NCBI GenBank assembly: GCA_944385595.1
Contig: CALWXY010000135.1
Span: forward strand, 1-7,493
DNA length: 7,493 nucleotides
Direction: 5' to 3'
Origin: an uncultured Oscillospiraceae bacterium
GTDB taxonomy: Bacteria > Bacillota > Clostridia > Oscillospirales > Oscillospiraceae
Below, piece after piece: positions 1-5,312 of this stretch (position 1 is its first letter; the number at the start of each line of letters is the position of its first letter). A program made the position numbers and the translations under genes. Below the pieces are notes generated by a model. The model did no database searches. It was not told the DNA's origin and saw only the letters and a program-made list of their open reading frames with translations.

Positions 1-1019
1 TCGGACACCGCGAGGCAGCTGCCCGACTCAAGCAGCTCTTCCATCGCGGAGAAGCTGCCCGCGAGGCTGCAGGCCTCCATAGCGGCGGCGGCGCTCAGCG
101 CGCGCTCTCTGCCGACAGCGGCGGCTATCTCCGGCATCGAATCGCAGCGCTGCCACACCGGCTCCGGGTCGAGCGCGGCGGCGCAGGCTCTTATAACCTC
201 GCCCGGCGCGCGCAGCGAGCGCATCAGCTCCCCGGCTGGCACGGAATATCCCGCCCGGCGCACGGCGGCGCAGAACGCGGCGGCGCGTATCGTCTCATCC
301 GCCGGCAGCGCTGAGAGCATTTCCAATTTGGGAATCCCGCCGTCCGCGCCGAGGAAGCGGCGGTACAGCCCCAGCTCCACGGCAAGCGACATGCGCTCCG
401 GACGCTCGGACAGCAGGGCTTTTTTCGTCTCCGCCCAGACCCGCTCGGCGGCGACGAAGTCCGCCGTCGCGGCGAGGGCGCGCGCCGCCGCCAGAAGTCC
501 CGGCTCCAGCTCAAAGCCCAGCTGCGCCGAGAATCGCACCGCGCGGAACATGCGCAGCGCGTCCTCCGCAAAGCGCCGCTCCGGCTCGCCGACACAGCGT
601 ATGAGGCGCGCGGCTATGTCGCGCGCTCCGCCGAAGGGGTCGACCAGCTCGCCGGAGAGCGGACAGGCTATGGCGTTCATCGTGAAGTCGCGCCGCGCGA
701 GGTCCTCCCTCAGGCTGCGCGTGAAGCGCACCTCTTCCGGCCTGCGGTGGTCGCGGTACTCGCCGTCTACCCTGTAGGTCGTGACCTCGACCAGCGCGCC
801 GGGCGCGCGGACTGTGACTGTGCCGTGTTTGAGACCTGTGGGGATGGCGTCCGGGAAAACCTCGAGCAGCTTCTCCGGCTCGGCTGAGGTGCAGACATCC
901 CAGTCCTGCGGCTCTCTGCCGATCAGCGCGTCGCGGCAGCAGCCGCCGACGGCGTAGGCCTCGTATCCCGCCTCAGTCAGCTTGCGCAGCGTCCACTCGG
1001 CGCATGGAGCGAGCCTCAT
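1..1019 (-). CDS. cca: CCA tRNA nucleotidyltransferase (class II), C-terminus cut by window edge
   Basis: This enzyme adds or repairs the 3'-terminal CCA of tRNAs in the cytoplasm, using CTP and ATP without a template. About 339 codons are visible and the frame is open to the left edge, so perhaps the last quarter of a family protein of roughly 400-450 residues is missing. Class II nucleotidyltransferase motifs are clear: VGGCCRDALIG at residues 24-34, followed by the catalytic carboxylates D39 and D41 in DWD; RRDFTMNA at 109-116; and the EDALRMFRAVRF helix at 152-163, which belongs to the nucleotide-recognition neck. The start is the ATG at 1019-1017, inside the stop of the upstream glycosyltransferase (ATGA). 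There is no strong ribosome binding site of its own, so translational coupling is likely. A poly(A) polymerase of the same superfamily is the main alternative; in a Bacillota genome the CCA enzyme is far more likely. Confidence 0.93.
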   Translation of the reverse strand, partial: MRLAPCAEWTLRKLTEAGYEAYAVGGCCRDALIGREPQDWDVCTSAEPEKLLEVFPDAIPTGLKHGTVTVRAPGALVEVTTYRVDGEYRDHRRPEEVRFTRSLREDLARRDFTMNAIACPLSGELVDPFGGARDIAARLIRCVGEPERRFAEDALRMFRAVRFSAQLGFELEPGLLAAARALAATADFVAAERVWAETKKALLSERPERMSLAVELGLYRRFLGADGGIPKLEMLSALPADETIRAAAFCAAVRRAGYSVPAGELMRSLRAPGEVIRACAAALDPEPVWQRCDSMPEIAAAVGRERALSAAAAMEACSLAGSFSAMEELLESGSCLAVS

Positions 1020-2128
1020 TGCCTGCACAGCGACTCGGCGAGGTCGCAGATTCTCTCGGCGGCGTCCGGCTTTGCGACCAGCTCGATGCAGCGGCTCATC
1101 AGCTCCAGCCGCTCCGGGCGGGTATTCAGATAGTAGACCGCCTCACACACAGAGAAATTCGGCGAGACGCGCAGCGCCGCGCCGTTATTCATCAGAAACT
1201 CCACGTTGCGCTCCTCGTGGCCGGGGATGGGGTTCACCAGTATCATCGGCAGCCTTTTGCACAGCGCCTCCGTGACGGTCAGGCCGCCCGGCTTTGTGAC
1301 TATGCAGTCGGCGGCGTCCATGTAGACGTCGACATTGTCGACGAAGCCGCGCACGACTATGGGCGAATTCGTCTTGAGATAGGTCAGCTGCTTGCGGAGC
1401 TTGTCGTTATTGCCGCAGATGCAGACTATCTGCAGGTCGGCGTTCATGTGGTCTATGGCGCTCACGTTGTGCACCATATTGCCGAAGCCCATGCTGCCGC
1501 CCATGATGAGGACTATCCTCTTCTCCGGGTCGAGCCCCAGCGCGGCGCGCGCCTCGGCCTTGGGAATCTTCTTCCTGAACTTGGGGCGGGCCGGTATGCC
1601 CAGCGGCGCAATCTGCTCGGAGCGGATGTTCTTCTTCTCCGCGACGTAATTCAGCAGCTCGCTCGCTGTGACTATATACTCTATCGCGCCGCAGTCCTCC
1701 CAGCCGGGGTGTATGCAGTAGTCGGTGATGACGCCTATGCACGGTATGTGGAGTATGCCCTGCTCCTTGAGCTTGTTTAGCACCTGTCCCGCGAAGGGGT
1801 GCGTCGAGATGATGACGTCCGGCGCGGCCTCGTGCAGCCGTCTCGCCATGCGGGAGGCTATGAGGTCGTTCGAGGTGAAAAACGAGGCCAGCTTACGCAT
1901 CGTCTCGCTGTTCTCCATGTGCTCGTAGGCCTGCTTGAAGCCGTATTTGAAGTGTTTAATCGAGAACAGGTAGCCGTTGTCGATTATGTCGTATGTCAGG
2001 CGGCTTATCTGCTGATACAGATCGACGACATCCGCAGTTATTCCTCTGGCGGCAAATTCCTCCGCTATGGCCTTGGCCGTGGATATGTGCCCGTATCCGG
2101 CGGTGACGCTGAGCAGCAAAACCCGCAT
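1016..2128 (-). CDS. Processive diacylglycerol glycosyltransferase / MGDG-synthase-like protein (GT28 family)
   Basis: A 370-residue GT-B fold glycosyltransferase of the MurG/MGDG-synthase/UgtP group. Such enzymes transfer a hexose from a UDP-sugar to diacylglycerol at the cytoplasmic membrane face, making glycolipids and lipoteichoic-acid anchors. The N-terminal MGDG-synthase domain starts at once with a glycine-rich GYGH motif (residues 11-14, within SVTAGYGHISTAKA), followed by IISTHPF (106-112) and TDY (135-137). The C-terminal GT28 domain has MGGSMGFG (209-216), KPGGLTVTEAL (279-289) and PIPGHEERNVEFL (300-312), the usual UDP-sugar binding region. There is no signal peptide or obvious transmembrane helix, as expected for a peripheral membrane enzyme. 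The ATG at 2128 has an ideal AAGGAGG site 8 nt upstream (2137-2143). It is the first gene of an operon with cca (ATGA overlap) and is transcribed divergently from murC. The exact acceptor and sugar cannot be read from sequence; a MurG-like or other envelope glycosyltransferase role remains possible. Confidence 0.85.
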   Translation of the reverse strand: MRVLLLSVTAGYGHISTAKAIAEEFAARGITADVVDLYQQISRLTYDIIDNGYLFSIKHFKYGFKQAYEHMENSETMRKLASFFTSNDLIASRMARRLHEAAPDVIISTHPFAGQVLNKLKEQGILHIPCIGVITDYCIHPGWEDCGAIEYIVTASELLNYVAEKKNIRSEQIAPLGIPARPKFRKKIPKAEARAALGLDPEKRIVLIMGGSMGFGNMVHNVSAIDHMNADLQIVCICGNNDKLRKQLTYLKTNSPIVVRGFVDNVDVYMDAADCIVTKPGGLTVTEALCKRLPMILVNPIPGHEERNVEFLMNNGAALRVSPNFSVCEAVYYLNTRPERLELMSRCIELVAKPDAAERICDLAESLCRQ

Positions 2129-2136
2129 ATTTCAGT

Positions 2137-2143
2137 CCTCCTT
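2137..2143 (-). promoter_or_regulatory. Ribosome binding site of the glycosyltransferase gene
   Basis: Minus-strand AAGGAGG lies 8 nt before the ATG at 2128. It is a near-perfect Shine-Dalgarno sequence and fixes the start of the glycosyltransferase gene. Confidence 0.85.
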
Positions 2144-2158
2144 CGATATAATAAGCCT

Positions 2159-2188
2159 ATTGTAAAATGAGGGCATTAGCATTATAAT
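2159..2188 (+). promoter_or_regulatory. murC promoter (vegetative sigma type)
   Basis: A -35 box TTGTAA (2160-2165), a 17-nt spacer and a perfect -10 box TATAAT (2183-2188) point toward murC. The start would fall near 2195, leaving a leader of about 39 nt that contains the murC ribosome binding site. The -10 box overlaps that of the opposing promoter. Confidence 0.7.
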
Positions 2189-2210
2189 ATATTGTCTCCG
2201 TAATTACAAT
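2181..2210 (-). promoter_or_regulatory. Promoter of the glycosyltransferase-cca operon, overlapping the murC promoter
   Basis: Read on the minus strand, TTGTAA (2209-2204), a 17-nt spacer and TATAAT (2186-2181) form a complete vegetative promoter directed at the glycosyltransferase. The start would fall near 2174, about 46 nt before the ATG. The -10 box shares 4 bp with the murC -10 box, and the two -35 boxes are exact mirror copies. Confidence 0.65.
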
Positions 2211-2218
2211 CTTTCTTT

Positions 2219-2224
2219 AAGGAG
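2219..2224 (+). promoter_or_regulatory. murC ribosome binding site
   Basis: AAGGAG sits 9 nt before the ATG at 2234 and 6 nt before an in-frame TTG at 2231. Both spacings are usable, but ATG is the stronger codon, so 2234 is chosen. Confidence 0.75.
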
Positions 2225-2233
2225 TATGATTTG

Positions 2234-3613
2234 ATGACTTCCTTCTCCGATTATCTGAGACCCGGCGCCAAAGGCCACCTCATAGGCATAGGCGGCGTAT
2301 CCATGTCGCCGCTCGCGGAGGTGCTCTCCGGCATGGGCCTCGTCATCAGGGGCTCCGATATGAACGAGAGCGACAAGGTCCTCTCCCTCCGCCGCAAAGG
2401 CATAGAGGTCTGCATCGGCCACGACGCGGCCAACATCGCGCCCGACGCCGAGTTCGTAGTCCGCACCGCCGCCGTCCATGACGACAACGTCGAGATTGTC
2501 GAGGCCCACCGCCGCGGCATCCCGGTATTCGAGCGCACCCAGGCCTGGGGCACGCTCATGCGCGACTACAAAAACGCCATCTGCATAGCCGGCACCCACG
2601 GCAAAACCACCACCACCTCCATGTCCACCCACATTCTCATGGCCGCCGACCGCGACCCCACCGTCATGATTGGCGGCACGCTCCCGCTGCTCAAGGCCGG
2701 GCACCGCGTCGGCAACGGCGACACCATCATCCTCGAGGCCTGTGAGTACTACAACTCCTTCCTCAGCTTCTCCCCCACCGTCGCCGTCATACTGAACATC
2801 GAGGAGGATCACCTCGACTTCTTCAAGGATCTCGAGGACATAAAGCGCTCCTTCCGCCGCTTCGCCGAGCTTGTGCCCGCTGACCGCGGCTGCGTCGTCG
2901 CCAATATTGACGACAAAAACACCATGGATGCCCTCGCCGGTATAAATCGCCGCGTCATGACCTTCGGCCTCTCCCCGGAGGCCGACGTCCACGCCGAGAA
3001 CATCACCAGCAACGGCGACCAGTCCGAGTTCGACGTCTACTACAAAGGCGAGTTTTTCCAGCACATCGGCCTGCAGGTGCCGGGCGTGCACAACGTCAAA
3101 AACGCCCTCGCCGCCACCGCCGCCGCCATCTGCGTCGGCATCTCGCCGAACTCCGTCAAATACGGCCTCGCGGGCTTCACCGGCGCCGGCAGGCGCTTCG
3201 TGTTCAAGGGCAAGTACAACGGCGCCGACGTCTACGACGATTACGCCCACCACCCCGGCGAGCTCAAGGCGCTGTTCGACGCCGTCGAGCCGCTCGGCTA
3301 CAAGCGCATCATCGCCGTGTTCCAGCCCCACACCTACACCCGCACCAAGGCCCTCTTCGGCGACTTCGTGGAGCAGCTCCGCAGGCCGAATCTCACCTAT
3401 CTCGCCGAGATCTACGCCGCCCGCGAGAAAAATACGCTCGGCATCTCCTCTTCCGACCTCGCGCGCGAGATTCCTAACTCGCTCTATTTCCCCACCTTCG
3501 ACGAGCTGGAGAAAAGCCTCCGCTGGACGGCCTCACCCGGCGACCTCATCCTCACCATCGGCGCGGGAAACGTCTACACAGTCGGCGAGCATATTGTCGC
3601 CAAAAACAAGTGA
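2234..3613 (+). CDS. murC: UDP-N-acetylmuramate--L-alanine ligase MurC
   Basis: MurC ligates L-alanine to UDP-N-acetylmuramic acid with ATP, the first amino-acid step of the peptidoglycan stem peptide, in the cytoplasm. The 459 residues match the usual family length. Visible in order are the N-terminal UDP-binding Rossmann-like motif GIGGVSMSPLAE (residues 18-29), the ATP P-loop GTHGKTTTT (120-128), EACEYYNSF (168-176), NIEEDHLDF (188-196), VHNVKNALAA (285-294), GAGRRF (317-322), DDYAHHPGE (335-343) and FQPHTYTRT (363-371). The last three identify MurC rather than MurD, E or F; Mpl is a more distant alternative. The start is the ATG at 2234, although a TTG one codon earlier is in frame. It is a single-gene unit with its own promoter and terminator, outside any division/cell-wall cluster. 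Third codon positions are strongly C-biased, suggesting efficient expression. Confidence 0.95.
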   Translation: MTSFSDYLRPGAKGHLIGIGGVSMSPLAEVLSGMGLVIRGSDMNESDKVLSLRRKGIEVCIGHDAANIAPDAEFVVRTAAVHDDNVEIVEAHRRGIPVFERTQAWGTLMRDYKNAICIAGTHGKTTTTSMSTHILMAADRDPTVMIGGTLPLLKAGHRVGNGDTIILEACEYYNSFLSFSPTVAVILNIEEDHLDFFKDLEDIKRSFRRFAELVPADRGCVVANIDDKNTMDALAGINRRVMTFGLSPEADVHAENITSNGDQSEFDVYYKGEFFQHIGLQVPGVHNVKNALAATAAAICVGISPNSVKYGLAGFTGAGRRFVFKGKYNGADVYDDYAHHPGELKALFDAVEPLGYKRIIAVFQPHTYTRTKALFGDFVEQLRRPNLTYLAEIYAAREKNTLGISSSDLAREIPNSLYFPTFDELEKSLRWTASPGDLILTIGAGNVYTVGEHIVAKNK

Positions 3614-3616
3614 AGG

Positions 3617-3639
3617 CAGGCGGAGCACGGCTCCGCCTG
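3617..3639 (+). terminator. Terminator-like hairpin after murC
   Basis: A perfect 10-bp inverted repeat (CAGGCGGAGC / GCTCCGCCTG) with a 3-nt loop starts 3 nt after the murC stop and is followed by the T-rich TTAATTTAT. The T tract is broken, so termination may be incomplete. Confidence 0.7.
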
Positions 3640-3666
3640 TTAATTTATCCAAAAGTCAAATAATTG

Positions 3667-3695
3667 TTGATGTTTTGACGATGTTAAGATATAAT
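3667..3695 (+). promoter_or_regulatory. Promoter of the sulfite-reductase-like fusion gene
   Basis: TTGATG (3667-3672), a 17-nt spacer and a perfect TATAAT (3690-3695) form a vegetative promoter. The start would fall near 3702, which rules out the in-frame ATG at 3698 as the translation start and supports the ATG at 3734. An imperfect 11-bp tandem repeat overlaps the -35 box and spacer. Confidence 0.7.
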
Positions 3696-3721
3696 GTATG
3701 TGGTATGCGGAATTTAAGAAC

Positions 3722-3727
3722 GGAGGT
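3722..3727 (+). promoter_or_regulatory. Ribosome binding site of the sulfite-reductase-like fusion gene
   Basis: GGAGGT lies 6 nt before the ATG at 3734. No comparable site precedes the ATG at 3698, so this element decides the start. Confidence 0.8.
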
Positions 3728-3733
3728 CGGAAC

Positions 3734-5083
3734 ATGCTCAAAGATAAAGTCTACAAGTACTATGTGGAACAGAATATGACCTGCGCTGAGGCTATGCTGC
3801 TCGGCGCTAACGACGAATACGGCCTCGGGCTCAGTCCCGAGAGCGCAAAGCTCGTGGGCGGCTTCGGCAGCGGCATCGGCTGCGGCAACGTCTGCGGCGC
3901 TCTGGCCGGCGCTGTCGCCGTCATAGGCCAGCTCCTCATCAAGAAGGACGCCCACTCCACCGAGGGCTTCAAAGAGACCTGCGCCCAGCTCGCGCAGAAG
4001 TTTGAGGCCAGACTCGGCAGCACCCTCTGCTCCGAGCTCACCCCCAAATACAAAAAAGACGGCGACCGCCGCTGCTTCGACACCATTGAGCTCGCCTGCG
4101 AAGTGCTCGACTCCATCGTGAACCCCAACGCCGGCAAGGAGCCCGTCACCGCCGAGCAGAAAACCGCTGTCAAGGCCGAGGGCTTCCTCTGGGACAAGAA
4201 CACCCCCGATCGCTTCAACGCCCGCGTCATCACCGTCAACGGCAAAATAAGCGCTGATGAGGCCAAGGCCCTCGGCGAGGCCGCCGAGCGCTTCGGCACC
4301 GGCGAGGTCGCCATGACCACCCGTCTCACCGTTGAGATTCAGGGCATCCCCTACGAGAACATAAAGCCCCTTCAGGCCTTCCTCGCCGAGCACGGCCTCG
4401 AGACGGGCGGCACCGGCTCCAAGGTCCGCCCCGTCGTCTCCTGCAAGGGCACCACCTGCCAGTACGGCAACATCGACACCTTCGCCCTCTCCCGCGAGAT
4501 CCACGAGCTCTTCTACAAGGGCTACCACGGCGTCAAGCTGCCGCACAAGTTCAAAATCGCCGTCGGCGGCTGCCCGAACAACTGCGTCAAGCCCGACCTG
4601 AACGATCTCGGCATCGTCGGCCAGCGCGTGCCCAAGGTCGACCTCGACAAGTGCCGCGGCTGCAAAAAGTGCCAGATTGTCGAGACCTGCCCCATCCACT
4701 CCGCCTCCGTCGTCGACGGCAAGGTCTCCTTCGGCGACGAGTGCAACCACTGCGGCCGCTGCGTCGGCAAGTGCCCCTTCCACGCCGTCGACGACAGCAC
4801 CTACGGCTACCGCATCTACGTCGGCGGCCGCTGGGGGAAGAAGGTCGCCCGCGGCCAGTTCCTCAGCCCCATCTTCACTGATAAGGATCAGGTCATCGCC
4901 ATCATCGAGAAGGCCATCCTCCTCTTCCGCGACCAGGGTATCACCGGCGAGCGCTTCCAGGATACCGTCAACCGCCTCGGCCTCGAGAACGTCGAGCGCC
5001 AGCTCCTCGGCAACGAGCTGCTTGAGCGCCGCGACGAGATCATCGGCGCTGAGAAGCACACTGTCGGCGGCGCCACCTGCTGA
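3734..5083 (+). CDS. C_GCAxxG_C_C redox domain fused to a siroheme sulfite/nitrite-reductase-like protein with two [4Fe-4S] ferredoxin motifs
   Basis: A 449-residue cytoplasmic redox protein with no signal peptide or membrane segment. Residues 1-130 match the C_GCAxxG_C_C family (C17, CGALAG at 54-59, C99, C114), a probable metal or thiol redox module of unknown role. Residues 155-225 form the sulfite/nitrite reductase ferredoxin-like half-domain, with TTR at 195-197. Residues 230-300 carry the siroheme-[4Fe-4S] ligand set C237-x4-C242 and C280-x3-C284. A bacterial ferredoxin unit is inserted at 305-350 (C307, C310, C313, C319; C337, C340, C343, C347). R197, R232, K272 and K274 align by motif with the four basic sulfite-binding residues of E. 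coli SiRHP, so catalysis is plausible. The C-terminal 300 residues resemble AsrC and Dsr-like proteins in layout. No AsrA, AsrB or siroheme-synthesis gene is visible. The gene stands alone. Substrate (sulfite, nitrite or other) and electron donor are unknown. Confidence 0.85.
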   Translation: MLKDKVYKYYVEQNMTCAEAMLLGANDEYGLGLSPESAKLVGGFGSGIGCGNVCGALAGAVAVIGQLLIKKDAHSTEGFKETCAQLAQKFEARLGSTLCSELTPKYKKDGDRRCFDTIELACEVLDSIVNPNAGKEPVTAEQKTAVKAEGFLWDKNTPDRFNARVITVNGKISADEAKALGEAAERFGTGEVAMTTRLTVEIQGIPYENIKPLQAFLAEHGLETGGTGSKVRPVVSCKGTTCQYGNIDTFALSREIHELFYKGYHGVKLPHKFKIAVGGCPNNCVKPDLNDLGIVGQRVPKVDLDKCRGCKKCQIVETCPIHSASVVDGKVSFGDECNHCGRCVGKCPFHAVDDSTYGYRIYVGGRWGKKVARGQFLSPIFTDKDQVIAIIEKAILLFRDQGITGERFQDTVNRLGLENVERQLLGNELLERRDEIIGAEKHTVGGATC

Positions 5084-5106
5084 CACACCGCACATACGAA
5101 AAACGA

Positions 5107-5140
5107 AAAAAGCTCCGGGTCAGATGACCCGGAGCTTTTT
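5107..5140. terminator. Strong bidirectional terminator after the sulfite-reductase-like gene
   Basis: A perfect inverted repeat GCTCCGGGTCA / TGACCCGGAGC with a 2-nt GA centre is flanked by A5 on the left and T5 on the right. It starts 23 nt after the stop codon. The A and T tracts let it work for transcripts from either direction. Confidence 0.9.
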
Positions 5141-5237
5141 GAGACTGTCGAAAAACCCGCTCCCTGACTATAACCATAGTATGCAGCGGGGGAGCTCGAG
5201 GGGGCAAGGCCCGCCTCGAATTGGATAAGCCGCCGTC
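5141..5237. other. Non-coding hairpin-rich spacer between convergent genes
   Basis: No credible reading frame is seen. CCCGCT (5156-5161) pairs with AGCGGG (5185-5190) around an inner ACTAT-aacc-ATAGT stem (5167-5180). An alternative GCTCCC (5159-5164) / GGGAGC (5190-5195) pairing competes with the outer stem. A second hairpin pairs TCGAGG (5196-5201) with CCTCGA (5214-5219) and GGGC with GCCC inside it. It could be a dispersed intergenic repeat or remnant; function unknown. Confidence 0.5.
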
Positions 5238-5263
5238 AAAAAGCCTGAGAAATCAGGCTTTTT
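5238..5263. terminator. Bidirectional terminator, probably the main one for gapdh
   Basis: A perfect inverted repeat AAAAAGCCTGA / TCAGGCTTTTT surrounds a 4-nt loop, GAAA on the plus strand and TTTC on the minus strand. It lies 50 nt beyond the gapdh stop and ends in T5 when read from gapdh. It can also back up the upstream terminator for plus-strand transcription. Confidence 0.88.
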
Positions 5264-5275
5264 GAGCGAAGCGGT

Positions 5276-5293
5276 ATTTTCGCTTGCGAAAAT
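5276..5293. repeat. Inverted repeat just downstream of the gapdh stop
   Basis: ATTTTCGC / GCGAAAAT with a 2-nt TT centre forms a perfect 8-bp stem 20 nt after the gapdh stop. It has no T tract of its own in the gapdh direction. It may protect the mRNA 3' end or act with the terminator at 5238-5263. Confidence 0.6.
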
Positions 5294-5312
5294 GCCCGGC
5301 GGTAAATTTGAT

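Noticed and set aside
2226..2234. A two-codon mini-frame (ATG ATT TGA) whose stop overlaps the murC ATG.
   Set aside because: Its ATG is only 1 nt from the Shine-Dalgarno sequence, too close for initiation; probably chance.
2204..3331. A 375-codon minus-strand open frame antisense to murC.
   Set aside because: It shows the same GNN artefact of C-biased third positions; its low-complexity Gly/Val/Ala/Asp composition matches no family I recognise.
3675..3680. TTGACG as a -35 box of the fusion-gene promoter.
   Set aside because: It is only 9 nt from the TATAAT, and no good -10 box lies 16-18 nt downstream; TTGATG at 3667 with a 17-nt spacer fits much better.
3698..3733. An earlier in-frame ATG for the fusion gene, adding 12 residues.
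   Set aside because: It starts 3 nt after the -10 box, before the expected transcript start, and has no ribosome binding site; the ATG at 3734 has GGAGGT at ideal spacing.
4640..4780. A possible c-type haem site in the cysteine-rich region of the fusion protein, given that C_GCAxxG_C_C domains are found in split-Soret cytochromes.
   Set aside because: No CxxCH motif exists anywhere in the protein; the cysteines follow ferredoxin spacing instead.
3656..5095. A 479-codon minus-strand open frame covering the whole sulfite-reductase-like gene.
   Set aside because: It is antisense to a gene with clear family motifs. The sense gene's C-ending codons become GNN codons on the other strand, giving a long Ala/Gly/Asp/Val/Glu-rich frame without stops. 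No motif or ribosome binding site supports it.
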